Of a DNA stretch of 63,626 nucleotides, positions 45,786 through 54,583 are shown piece after piece. Numbering within the stretch: the first letter of the stretch is position 1; every line of letters begins with the position of its first letter. The translations under genes and the position numbers were made by a program. The DNA is from Magnetococcales bacterium (GTDB lineage Bacteria > Pseudomonadota > Magnetococcia > Magnetococcales > Magnetaquicoccaceae): assembly GCA_015234115.1 (NCBI GenBank), contig JADFWP010000005.1:1-63626 (forward strand). The letters run 5' to 3'. The notes beneath the pieces were generated by a model, which was given only the letters and a program-made list of their open reading frames with translations, did no database searches and was not told the origin of the DNA.

Positions 45786-46819
45786 GGTCGAACGCCCCCC
45801 AGACTGCGGCTGATCTCGCGGTCGTAAAGTGCATCGAACGTGTCGGCAATGGCATTTGGATTCAGATCCAGGTAACTCTCCCCACCATTTGCCGACACGG
45901 CGCCGGAATCATCGCGGCACAAAGACATGTAGTGGATTTGATCCCCATGCTGCAAACGCAGATCAAATTCTTTCAGCAGGACGTAATTGTGGGTGGTCAG
46001 GAAGACCTGAACACCCTGTCGGTGCAATTCCAGAATGACCTCGACCACTTTTCCCATCAGTGCCGGGTTCAGGTTGGCCTCGGGTTCGTCCCAGAAGAGC
46101 ACCGATCCGGATTGCAACGTCCCGTTCTGGATCAGCAACCAGACCAGTGCCAGTTTGCGCATCCCCTCGGCAAGCAGGGTGAATTCCAGGTTGCCCTGTT
46201 GGTTTTTCAGGAAAAAGTGTTCACCCCTTGTGACCACTTTGCCCTCGATGCTTTCTTGCAGAGCGGTCAACAGCCGCTGGCGGTTTTTGTCCGGAGGCCC
46301 CATCAGTTTGGGCAGATAGGCCCGCTTGAGAATGTCTGGATAGATTTCTTCAAAGGCGATTTCCCGATTGGCGGTCGTGGCAAGGAAACCGGGTGCATGG
46401 GCCAGCATCTCTTTGACCGGAATGTAGGCGCTGGTGAGCGTGTTTTTTTTCCAGGCCGATTCGCCGGTGACGGTCACACGATCCGGCAAGACCGTGTGAT
46501 TGGAAAATTCAAAAGAGAGTTTTTTTGCACGGCCAGTCAGCGTCACGACTCCTCTGGTCGTGACGCTGGTGGTGAGACGGCGCGCCAGGCGCCCCATGCG
46601 TCCTTCAAAGGGATTGAATACATTGCGCAATTTGAGTGCAAAGCCCTTGTCCCGATCTTCTCCCACAGTCACTGCACAGGCCGCGTAAAGCACCTTGAGC
46701 AGATGGGTCTTGCCGGTGCCATTGGCACCGATGATGACATTCACGCCCGGAGAAAGAGAGTGGTCCAGAACGGCAAAAGCGGTGAAGTTCTCCAGGGTGA
46801 TATGGGCGATCGTGCTCAT
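45782..46819 (-). CDS. AAA/ABC-type ATPase (RecF/OLD-like)
   Basis: A 345-aa ATPase of the AAA_15/AAA_21 kind: Walker A GANGTGKT at about 32-39, a signature-like LLAEGMRKLALVWLL, Walker B SVLFWDEPEANLNP and a downstream LTTHNYVLLKEF His switch. A long insert (residues about 55-185) lies between Walker A and signature. There is no TOPRIM or other nuclease domain fused to it. The partner 165-aa protein is encoded 4 bases inside its end. Such ATPase plus small-effector pairs commonly act in phage defence. Confidence 0.78.
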   Translation of the reverse strand: MSTIAHITLENFTAFAVLDHSLSPGVNVIIGANGTGKTHLLKVLYAACAVTVGEDRDKGFALKLRNVFNPFEGRMGRLARRLTTSVTTRGVVTLTGRAKKLSFEFSNHTVLPDRVTVTGESAWKKNTLTSAYIPVKEMLAHAPGFLATTANREIAFEEIYPDILKRAYLPKLMGPPDKNRQRLLTALQESIEGKVVTRGEHFFLKNQQGNLEFTLLAEGMRKLALVWLLIQNGTLQSGSVLFWDEPEANLNPALMGKVVEVILELHRQGVQVFLTTHNYVLLKEFDLRLQHGDQIHYMSLCRDDSGAVSANGGESYLDLNPNAIADTFDALYDREISRSLGGVRP

Positions 46820-46900
46820 GGCGCGCTCTTTCGGTTCCGGGTTGGCCTCTTGACGGATTCAATCTAAATGCGATTGCCCTGGTTTTGCAAGAGAGTACGG

Positions 46901-46930
46901 TTGACGGCTCCCGGATCGGTTTGCTATCCT
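46901..46930 (+). promoter_or_regulatory. Candidate promoter for gltBD
   Basis: TTGACG (46901-46906) and TATCCT (46925-46930) with an 18-base spacer, about 80 bases before the gltB ATG. The region is otherwise empty of genes. Confidence 0.5.
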
Positions 46931-47009
46931 GACAGACGGATTCGTGGGAATCTCGATTTGGATTGCGTTTGGTTGCGAAACCAGGGTCTCGACTTTTGAA
47001 GGAAACATC

Positions 47010-50000
47010 ATGGCCAATCACGGTCTGCCCGCAAAACAGGGGCTTTATGATCCCGCACTGGAACACGACGCCTGTGGTGTCGGCTTTGTTGCCCGGATCA
47101 ACGGCAAGAAGACACACGACGTGGTGCGTATGGGACTCAATGTCCTGGTCAACCTGACCCATCGCGGTGCAGCCGGATCCGATCCGCTCACCGGCGACGG
47201 GGCGGGGATCATGATTCAGATCCCGGATGCCTTTTTCCGCGCCCAGACCGGCAACAAACTGTCGGTTCCCTTGCCTCCGGAAGGGGACTACGGCGTGGGC
47301 ATGATCTTTCTGCCCAAGGACAAGGATCTGATGGCTTCGTGCCAGCGGCTGGTGGAACAGGTCACCGCCGAGGAGGGCCAGCTTTTTCTGGGATGGCGCA
47401 ATGTGCCGATCAGCCGTCAGGCGCGCATCGGCTATACGGCCAAGGGGGCCGAACCGGTGATTCGGCAAGCCTTCATCGGCGTGCGCAACCGTCCGGAAAA
47501 TGCCGATCCCATGTGGTTCGAGCGCAAGCTCTACATCATCCGGCGCCGGGTGGAAAACGCGGTCATGGGCTATGGTCAGGAAGAGGTCAAAGCCTTTTAC
47601 ATCAGCAGTTTCTCTTCCCGCACTCTGGTCTACAAAGGGATGTTCCTGGCCGAACAGGTGCGCGCCTACTATACCGATCTGTCGGATCCTTTGCTGGTGT
47701 CGGCCTTTGCCATGGTCCATCAGCGTTACTCCACCAACACCTTCCCCACCTGGGGACTGGCCCATCCTTTCCGCATGATCAGCCACAACGGCGAGATCAA
47801 TACCCTGCGCGGCAACATCAACTGGATGCGCGCCCGGGAGGCTGCCCTGGCTTCGGAGTTGTTCGGCGAGGATATCAAAAAACTTTTTCCGTTGGTGCCC
47901 GAAGGGCTTTCCGACTCGGCCAGCTTTGATCGCGCCCTGGAATTCCTGGTGATCAGCGGTCGTTCTCTGCCCCATGCGATGATGATGCTGATCCCCGAAG
48001 CCTGGGAAAATCATCGCCACATGGACGAGGAGCGCAAGGCCTTTTATCAATACCATGGCGCCTTGATGGAACCCTGGGACGGACCGGCAGCCGTGGCCTT
48101 CACCGATGGCCGGTACATCGGCGCCACCCTGGATCGCAACGGTCTGCGTCCGGCCCGCTATCTGGTGACCAAAGGCGGTCTGTGCGTCATGGCCTCCGAG
48201 GCCGGGACCATCACCTTCCCGCCCGAAGAGGAGGTGAAACTCGGACGGCTGCAACCCGGACGGATGTTCGTGATCGATCTGCACGAGGGTCGCATCATCG
48301 ACGACGCCGAAATCAAGGAGAGCATGGTTTCCCGGCAGCCCTACCGCCAATGGATCAACGATCATCTCACCCCCCTGAACAAACTGCCCGCCGGTGGTCC
48401 CGAGGCCGTGGAGGCTGAATCTCTGCGGGTGCGGCAGCGGATTTTCGGTTATACCGAAGAGGATCTCTCCTTGATTCTCGCGCCCATGGGGATGGAGGGG
48501 CAGGAGCCGGTGGGTTCCATGGGCAATGACGCCGCGTTGGCGGTGCTCTCGGACCGTCCGGTGTTGTTGTACAGTTATTTCAAACAGCTCTTTGCCCAGG
48601 TGACCAATCCGGCCATCGACCCGATCCGCGAGGAGCTGGTCATGAGTCTGTTCACCTATCTCGGCCCCACCGGCAATCTGCTGGAAGAGACGCCGGAGCA
48701 TATGGCGCGCATCTGGCTGGAGCAGCCCATTCTCAGCAACGCCGAACTGGAGAGTCTGCGCGCGGTGGATCGTCCCGGTCTCAAGGCGCGCACCCTTTCG
48801 ACCCTTTTCCCGGTTGCCGAAGGTCCGGAGGGGATGAAAAACGCTCTGACCCGCCTCTTCGAAGCGGTTTCGGCTGCCGTGGCGGATGGCGTGGGATTGA
48901 TCATCCTGAGCGATCGCGGGGTGGGGGCGGAACTGGCGCCGATTCCGGCGTTGCTGGCGGTATCCAGCGTGCATCATCATCTGATCCGCTCGGGCACGCG
49001 CGGAGCGGCCAGCCTTGTGGTCGAAACCGGCGAGGCGCGGGAGGTGATGCATTTTGCCCTGCTGGTCGGTTATGGCGCGGGTGCGGTCAATCCCTATCTG
49101 GCTTTCGAGTCTCTGGAAGAGTTGGCCGCGCGCGGCCTGATCGAATCCGCCAAGGGGATCGGGGGCATCCGGACCAATTTTGTCAAGTCCGTGGGCAAGG
49201 GGATGCTCAAGATCTTCTCCAAGATGGGCATTTCCACCTTGCGCAGCTACTGCGGGGCGCAGATCTTCGAGGCGATTGGTCTGAAGCGGCGCTTCCTGGA
49301 GCGTTATTTCACCGGCACCTTCTCGCGTCTTGACGGTGTGGGGCTGACCGATATCGCGCGGGAGACCCTGGAGCGGCACAAACGGGCCTATCTGGCCACG
49401 CCGGTGCTGATGGATGGCCTGGAGATCGGCGGAGATTACAAGTATCGCCACGACGGCGAGCGGCATATGTGGACCCCGGATACCATCTCCAAGCTGCAAC
49501 AGTCCACCCGCAACGACGATTATGGGCTTTACAAGGAGTTTGCCAGGCTCATCAACGAACAGGATCGCGCCCATTGCACCCTGCGCGGTTTGTTTGCGCT
49601 CAAGGAGGCCGAGGAGCCTTTGTCCTTGAGCGAAGTCGAGCCGGCTTCGGAGATTGTCAAGCGGTTCGTGACCGGGGCCATGTCCTATGGTTCCATCTCC
49701 AAGGAGGCGCACGAGACTCTGGCCATTGCCATGAACCGGCTCGGCGGACGTTCCAACACCGGCGAGGGGGGCGAGGATCCGGAGCGGTTCAAGCCGCGTC
49801 CCAACGGGGATCTGGCGCGCAGTGCCATCAAGCAGGTGGCGGCGGGCCGTTTCGGCGTGTCGAGCCACTATCTGGCCAATGCCGACGAGATGCAGATCAA
49901 GATCGCTCAGGGCGCCAAGCCAGGCGAAGGGGGACAATTGCCGGGTCACAAGGTCACCGAGACCATTGCCCGGGTGCGCAATACCACGCCGGGCGTGACC

Positions 50001-51551
50001 CTGATCAGCCCGCCGCCCCATCACGACATCTACTCCATCGAGGATCTGGCGCAGTTGATCTTCGATCTGAAGAACGTCAATCCCAGGGCGCGGGTTTCGG
50101 TCAAGCTGGTCTCCGAAGTCGGAGTCGGCACCGTGGCCGCGGGTGTGGCCAAGGGGCATGCGGACATGATCCTGATCTCGGGCGGCGATGGCGGCACCGG
50201 GGCCAGTCCGATGAGTTCCATCAAACATGCGGGCGCGCCGTGGGAGTTGGGACTGGCCGAGACCCAGCAGACTCTGGTGCTGAACGATCTGCGTGGTCGG
50301 GTGCGGCTCCAGACCGATGGCCAGATCCGGACCGGACGCGACGTGGTGGTGGCGGCCTTGCTTGGCGCCGAGGAGTTCGGTTTCGCCACGGCGCCGCTGG
50401 TGGTGTCGGGATGTGTGATGATGCGCAAGTGTCATCTGGACACCTGCCCGGTGGGGGTGGCCACCCAGGAACTGGAACTGCGCAAGAAGTTTTCCGGACG
50501 ACCGCAGCATCTGGTCAATTATTTCTATTTCGTGGCCAACGAGGCGCGCGAAATCATGGCGCGCATGGGCTTCCGCACCCTGGACGAGATGATCGGCCAG
50601 TCGGATCATCTGCTGGTCAGCGAGGCGGTGAGCCACTGGAAGGCCAGAGGGCTGGATTTCTCGGAACTGCTGAAAATCCCCGATGCGCCGTCGAATGTGG
50701 CCACGCGCTGCATCCAGCCCCAGGATCATGGCATCGACAAGGTGCTCGATCACCAGTTGCTCGATCTGGCCGCGCGGGCTTTCGAGAATCTGCGACCGAT
50801 CGAGATTCGTCTGCCCATTCAGAACACCGACCGGGCGGTGGGCGCCATGCTGGGCGGGGAGATTTCCCGGCTGTTCGGGCTGGGGGGCTTGCCGCGCGGG
50901 ACCATCAAGTGTCACTTCGAAGGGGTGGCCGGACAGAGCTTCGGCGCCTTCAACGTGCAGGGCGTTTCGTTGATCCTGGACGGGGCGGCGAACGACTATG
51001 TGGGCAAGGGGATGTCGGGGGGACGCATCGTCATCCGGCCTCATCCCAAATCCCGGCTCGTGGCCGAAGAGAACATCATTGCCGGCAACACCCTGCTGTA
51101 CGGGGCCACGGGGGGCGAAGCCTTCATGCGCGGCGTGGTGGGCGAACGGTTTGCGGTGCGCAACTCCGGCGCCAAGGCGGTGGTCGAGGGGGTCGGGGAT
51201 CACGGCTGCGAGTACATGACCGGTGGTCTGGTGGTGGTGCTGGGAGAAACCGGGCGGAATTTCGCCGCCGGCATGAGCGGCGGTGTGGCTTATGTGCTGG
51301 ACGAAAAGCGGGTCTTTTCGACCTTGTGCAATACGGCCATGGTGGCTCTGGAACCGGTGGACTCCGTGGAGGATCAGGAACGGCTCAAGACCCTGGTGGA
51401 AGAGCATGCGCGACATACCGACAGTCAGGTGGCCGCGCGGTTGCTGAAGGATTGGGATGCGGCCTTGAGGTCGTTCGTCAAGGTGATGCCCCATGAATAT
51501 CGGCGCGTGCTGGAGGAACAGAACAAGCGGGAGCAAGCGGCCAATGGGTAA
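47010..51551 (+). CDS. gltB: Glutamate synthase (NADPH) large subunit
   Basis: A 1513-aa enzyme. The glutaminase domain begins at Cys22 in HDACGVGF; the 21 preceding residues would be removed as a propeptide. The FMN/central domain (SYGSISKEAHETLA, ISGGDGGTGASPMSSIKHAG) is followed by the 3Fe-4S cysteine loop KCHLDTCPVG and the C-terminal GXGXG beta-helix. It transfers glutamine amide nitrogen to 2-oxoglutarate. The start at MANHGLPAKQ follows a GAAGGA site. gltD overlaps its stop by 8 bases. Confidence 0.97.
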   Translation: MANHGLPAKQGLYDPALEHDACGVGFVARINGKKTHDVVRMGLNVLVNLTHRGAAGSDPLTGDGAGIMIQIPDAFFRAQTGNKLSVPLPPEGDYGVGMIFLPKDKDLMASCQRLVEQVTAEEGQLFLGWRNVPISRQARIGYTAKGAEPVIRQAFIGVRNRPENADPMWFERKLYIIRRRVENAVMGYGQEEVKAFYISSFSSRTLVYKGMFLAEQVRAYYTDLSDPLLVSAFAMVHQRYSTNTFPTWGLAHPFRMISHNGEINTLRGNINWMRAREAALASELFGEDIKKLFPLVPEGLSDSASFDRALEFLVISGRSLPHAMMMLIPEAWENHRHMDEERKAFYQYHGALMEPWDGPAAVAFTDGRYIGATLDRNGLRPARYLVTKGGLCVMASEAGTITFPPEEEVKLGRLQPGRMFVIDLHEGRIIDDAEIKESMVSRQPYRQWINDHLTPLNKLPAGGPEAVEAESLRVRQRIFGYTEEDLSLILAPMGMEGQEPVGSMGNDAALAVLSDRPVLLYSYFKQLFAQVTNPAIDPIREELVMSLFTYLGPTGNLLEETPEHMARIWLEQPILSNAELESLRAVDRPGLKARTLSTLFPVAEGPEGMKNALTRLFEAVSAAVADGVGLIILSDRGVGAELAPIPALLAVSSVHHHLIRSGTRGAASLVVETGEAREVMHFALLVGYGAGAVNPYLAFESLEELAARGLIESAKGIGGIRTNFVKSVGKGMLKIFSKMGISTLRSYCGAQIFEAIGLKRRFLERYFTGTFSRLDGVGLTDIARETLERHKRAYLATPVLMDGLEIGGDYKYRHDGERHMWTPDTISKLQQSTRNDDYGLYKEFARLINEQDRAHCTLRGLFALKEAEEPLSLSEVEPASEIVKRFVTGAMSYGSISKEAHETLAIAMNRLGGRSNTGEGGEDPERFKPRPNGDLARSAIKQVAAGRFGVSSHYLANADEMQIKIAQGAKPGEGGQLPGHKVTETIARVRNTTPGVTLISPPPHHDIYSIEDLAQLIFDLKNVNPRARVSVKLVSEVGVGTVAAGVAKGHADMILISGGDGGTGASPMSSIKHAGAPWELGLAETQQTLVLNDLRGRVRLQTDGQIRTGRDVVVAALLGAEEFGFATAPLVVSGCVMMRKCHLDTCPVGVATQELELRKKFSGRPQHLVNYFYFVANEAREIMARMGFRTLDEMIGQSDHLLVSEAVSHWKARGLDFSELLKIPDAPSNVATRCIQPQDHGIDKVLDHQLLDLAARAFENLRPIEIRLPIQNTDRAVGAMLGGEISRLFGLGGLPRGTIKCHFEGVAGQSFGAFNVQGVSLILDGAANDYVGKGMSGGRIVIRPHPKSRLVAEENIIAGNTLLYGATGGEAFMRGVVGERFAVRNSGAKAVVEGVGDHGCEYMTGGLVVVLGETGRNFAAGMSGGVAYVLDEKRVFSTLCNTAMVALEPVDSVEDQERLKTLVEEHARHTDSQVAARLLKDWDAALRSFVKVMPHEYRRVLEEQNKREQAANG

Positions 51552-52989
51552 TATCAAGGGTTTCATGGAAGTGGAACGGGAGACCCCCAGGCCGCGCCCG
51601 GTGGGGGAGCGGGTGCAGGACTGGAAGGAACTGTATCAGGCTTTTCCTGTCGAGAAGTTGCGGGATCAGGCTTCGCGTTGCATGGATTGCGGCATTCCGT
51701 TTTGCCACAACGGCTGCACGCTGCACAATCTGATCCCCTCGTGGAACGATTGGGCCTATCGGGGGCGTTGGGAGGAGGCGGTCAACACGTTGCATCGCAC
51801 CAACAACTTCCCCGAGTTCACCGGTCGGGTCTGCCCGGCCTTGTGCGAGGCGGCCTGCGTGGTGGGGATCAACCGCGAGCCGGTGACGATTCGCGAAATC
51901 GAGCGCACCGTGACCGAGGAGGGGTTTGCCCGTGGCCTGATCAAACCTCTGCCGCCAACGGAGCGCACCGGGAAAACCGTGGCCGTGATCGGCTCCGGAC
52001 CAGCCGGATTGGCTGCGGCCCAGCAATTGACCCGTGCCGGTCATGCGGTCACGTTGTTTGAAAAAAACGAGCGGGCTGGCGGGTTGTTGCGTTTCGGGAT
52101 TCCCGATTTCAAGCTGGAAAAGTCGGTGATCGACCGGCGTCTGGAGCAGATGATCGCCGAAGGGTTGACCATTCGCACCGGCGTGCATGTGGGGGTGGAT
52201 CTGCCGGTCGAGGCATTGCGGGCCGATTTCGAGGCCATTCTGCTCACGGGGGGGGCCGAGCAGCCCCGTGATTTGCCGATTGCCGGTCGGGGGCTGGCCG
52301 GGGTCCATTTTGCCATGGATTTTCTGGCCCAGCAGAACCGTCGGGTTCATGGCACGCCGATTCCGGCGGCCCAGGAGATTCTGGCCGAGGGCAGGCGGGT
52401 GGTGGTGATCGGCGGCGGGGATACCGGAGCCGACTGCGTGGGCACCTCGATTCGTCAGAGAGCAACGAGCGTCACCCAACTCGAACTGCTGCCCCGTCCC
52501 CCCAAGGATCGTGCGCCCGAGACGCCCTGGCCCATGTGGCCCAATGTGCTGCGTACCTCCACCTCCCATCTGGAGGGGTGCGAACGGCTTTGGAGCATCC
52601 AGACCCGCGCGTTCGATGGCGGGCCGGATGGCCGGGTGCGGGGCGTCCAGTGCGTCAAGCTCCACTGGGCCGAGCAGGAGGGCGGTGGACGCCCGAGCAT
52701 GCGCGAGATTGCGGGTTCGGAATTCTTCCTGGAAGCCGAACTGGTGTTGTTGGCCATGGGATTCCTCCATCCGGTCAGGAGCGGTCTGCTGGAGGGGTTG
52801 GGCGTGGCGTTGGATGCGCGGGGCAATGTTTTGGTCAATGCCAATTTCATGACCAGCCAGCCCGGCATCTTTGCCGCAGGCGACATGGCCACCGGACAAT
52901 CGTTGGTGCTCAAGGCCATCGATGGCGGACGGCGGGCGGCCGTGGCCGTGGATGGCTGGTTGCGCGGCGGCGAGTCGGTTTTGGCGTGA
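51544..52989 (+). CDS. gltD: Glutamate synthase (NADPH) small subunit
   Basis: A 481-aa FAD/NADPH oxidoreductase delivering electrons to GltB. N-terminal 4Fe-4S cysteines are in CMDCGIPFCHNGCTLHN and CPALCEAAC; the FAD site is VAVIGSGPAGLAAAQ and the NADPH site VVVIGGGDTGADC. GDMATGQSLVLKAI near the C-terminus is the second FAD segment. The length is typical. Confidence 0.97.
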   Translation: MGNIKGFMEVERETPRPRPVGERVQDWKELYQAFPVEKLRDQASRCMDCGIPFCHNGCTLHNLIPSWNDWAYRGRWEEAVNTLHRTNNFPEFTGRVCPALCEAACVVGINREPVTIREIERTVTEEGFARGLIKPLPPTERTGKTVAVIGSGPAGLAAAQQLTRAGHAVTLFEKNERAGGLLRFGIPDFKLEKSVIDRRLEQMIAEGLTIRTGVHVGVDLPVEALRADFEAILLTGGAEQPRDLPIAGRGLAGVHFAMDFLAQQNRRVHGTPIPAAQEILAEGRRVVVIGGGDTGADCVGTSIRQRATSVTQLELLPRPPKDRAPETPWPMWPNVLRTSTSHLEGCERLWSIQTRAFDGGPDGRVRGVQCVKLHWAEQEGGGRPSMREIAGSEFFLEAELVLLAMGFLHPVRSGLLEGLGVALDARGNVLVNANFMTSQPGIFAAGDMATGQSLVLKAIDGGRRAAVAVDGWLRGGESVLA

Positions 52990-53005
52990 TTGCGTGTGGT
53001 CGGCC

Positions 53006-53034
53006 TTGACACGGGCTGGCTGGTTCTTTACTAT
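53006..53034 (+). promoter_or_regulatory. sigma70 promoter for the zapB-like/zapA genes
   Basis: A perfect TTGACA (53006-53011), a 17-base spacer and TACTAT (53029-53034), placed 17 bases after the gltD stop and about 52 bases before the next start. Confidence 0.75.
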
Positions 53035-53086
53035 CGCAATCAAAGTGTGAAATCGTGTCGGCAACTTTATTTTCAAGAAGGGACTC

Positions 53087-53374
53087 GTGACAGACACCAT
53101 GAACGGATCGATGCAGGATCACGAAAACAAACTGGCCACCTCCCTGGCGGATCTGGAACATCGCTGGAACGAAATGGCCAGGACGATCCGTGAGCAGCGC
53201 GAACAGATCGCCACGCTCAACGATCGGGTTGCCGAACAGAAAGGTACGATCTCCGACCTGGAAACCCAGGTGTTGCAACTCCAGGAACGGCAGGACGGCC
53301 TGGAGCAGGAAAAAGCCGGAGTCATCGCCAGAATCGAAGGATTGCTGGTCCGGTACGAGGAATTGGATTCATAA
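53087..53374 (+). CDS. ZapB-like small coiled-coil protein
   Basis: A 95-aa protein that is nearly all heptad coiled coil (ENKLATSLADLEHRWNEMAR, EQIATLNDRVAEQKGTISDL, ETQVLQLQERQDGLEQEKAG). The layout next to zapA suggests a ZapB-type partner of Z-ring assembly. The start is probably the GTG at 53087, behind AAGGG; the ATG at 53099 is further from the ribosome site. Coiled coil alone does not prove the role. Confidence 0.7.
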   Translation: MTDTMNGSMQDHENKLATSLADLEHRWNEMARTIREQREQIATLNDRVAEQKGTISDLETQVLQLQERQDGLEQEKAGVIARIEGLLVRYEELDS

Positions 53375-53410
53375 GGAGAGGCGTTCGCGCCCCTTCCGGA
53401 TCCGGGAACC

Positions 53411-53695
53411 ATGTCTGAGACCTTCGAAGTTCGCATACGTGGTCAGGTTTTCAAACTGAAATCCCGGACCAGCGGCGATTATGTCCGCGAACTGGCCCAC
53501 TATGTCGATGAGACCATGGGCCAGGTGGCGCAGGAGTCCTATACGGCGTCCAGCGAACGCACGGCCATTATGGGTGCGCTCAAAATTGCAGATGATTTCC
53601 TGCAATATCAACGCCGAACGACTGCGCAATCGGAAGAGGCACACAAAAAGATCAGCGGATTGATTGCCCAAAGCGATCAATTGCTCAAGGGATGA
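53411..53695 (+). CDS. zapA: Cell division protein ZapA
   Basis: A 94-aa protein that binds FtsZ and bundles protofilaments. VRIRGQVFKLKS at the N-terminus, YVRELAHYVDETMGQVAQ and the C-terminal helix IMGALKIADDFLQYQ are typical. The 6S RNA gene follows within 16 bases of the stop, the same order as in enterobacteria. Confidence 0.92.
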   Translation: MSETFEVRIRGQVFKLKSRTSGDYVRELAHYVDETMGQVAQESYTASSERTAIMGALKIADDFLQYQRRTTAQSEEAHKKISGLIAQSDQLLKG

Positions 53696-53710
53696 ACAAC
53701 CCGGTCATCC

Positions 53711-53886
53711 ACCCCTGCGGTGTTCGTGAGGAGCGCATCCTCCTGAGCCGATAACTTATGAACCTGGGAACCGCGCCCTGACTGTGGCTGCCACCTCCAT
53801 GTGTGGGGTTTCGCAAAAGCAGTTATTCACGGGTCCACCTTGACAAAAGGGTTCAGAGAGTGTCATCCCACGGCACAGGCGGGGGT
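53711..53886 (+). ncRNA. ssrS: 6S RNA
   Basis: A regulator that binds sigma70 RNA polymerase by mimicking an open promoter. The ends pair over 8 bp (ACCCCTGC with GCGGGGGT, 53711-53718 with 53879-53886), giving 176 nt. CTCCTGAGCCGATA and, on the 3' side, CCACCTTGACAAAAGGGTTC match the conserved segments of the E. coli molecule, and the gene sits between zapA and the 5-formyl-THF cyclo-ligase gene as in many proteobacteria. Precise ends are inferred from the stem. Confidence 0.85.
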
Positions 53887-53923
53887 ATTTGCATGGCATG
53901 GACGAGTGGTTTGCACAACGCTT

Positions 53924-54508
53924 ATGGATGAGACCAAAGCCACATGGCGTCAACGCCTGCGCAGCGCGCGCAGTGCCTTGTCTGCCCGTCAGGTGGCGGA
54001 ATGCTCGCATGCCATCGTGCGTCATGTCGTGCAGGCTCCTTTTTATCAACGGGCACGCCTGATCGGGTTGTACCTTCCTGTTGACAACGAAGTGGATCCC
54101 ACCTCTCTTATCCACGAGGCCGCGCAGACCGGCCAGGAGTGTTTTTTGCCCGTCGTGGATCAAACCACCCGTACCATGCGTTTTGTCGCGTTTCGTCCGA
54201 ACGATCCTGTGCGTGTCGGTGCGTATGGCATCCCGGAACCCGTGGTGGTTCCGGATACCCCGGTGCGGGAGATTGCCGAGTTGGATCTCCTCTTTTTGCC
54301 ATTGGTTGGTTTTGACCGCGCCGGATATCGTCTGGGATTCGGTGGTGGATATTTTGATCGCGCCCTGGCCGCTTCCGGTGGGTTGTCTGCCACGATTCGG
54401 GTGGGTTTGGCGTATGGCTTCCAGGAAGTGCCCTCCTTGCCCCGCGAGCCGCACGACATCCCCATGGGATGGGTGGTGACCGAACAGGGTCTGTTCGCTT
54501 GCGCTTGA
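53924..54508 (+). CDS. 5-formyltetrahydrofolate cyclo-ligase
   Basis: A 194-aa enzyme converting 5-formyl-THF to methenyl-THF with ATP. The core DLLFLPLVGFDRAGYRLGFGGGYFDRAL holds the ATP and folate loops, and MDETKATWRQRLRSARSAL is a usual N-terminus. The corresponding E. coli gene is ygfA/fau, cotranscribed with 6S RNA, and the spacing here (37 bases) suggests the same. Confidence 0.94.
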   Translation: MDETKATWRQRLRSARSALSARQVAECSHAIVRHVVQAPFYQRARLIGLYLPVDNEVDPTSLIHEAAQTGQECFLPVVDQTTRTMRFVAFRPNDPVRVGAYGIPEPVVVPDTPVREIAELDLLFLPLVGFDRAGYRLGFGGGYFDRALAASGGLSATIRVGLAYGFQEVPSLPREPHDIPMGWVVTEQGLFACA

Positions 54509-54583
54509 AGGAGCTTTGTTGACTCTAGCGGGTCTTTGCCGGGTTCTGGCTGCCGGTTGGAAGACTCTGAAAGGTTTCTGGGA

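Noticed and set aside
46605-51566. A 1653-codon open frame on the minus strand opposite gltB
   Set aside because: It is antisense to a clearly conserved glutamate synthase, is low-complexity in Gln, His, Gly and Arg, and matches no known fold. It is a by-product of GC-rich codon use.
53896-53924. Earlier starts for the 5-formyl-THF cyclo-ligase
   Set aside because: Upstream in-frame codons run into the 6S RNA and show no family similarity; homology starts at MDETKATWRQ.
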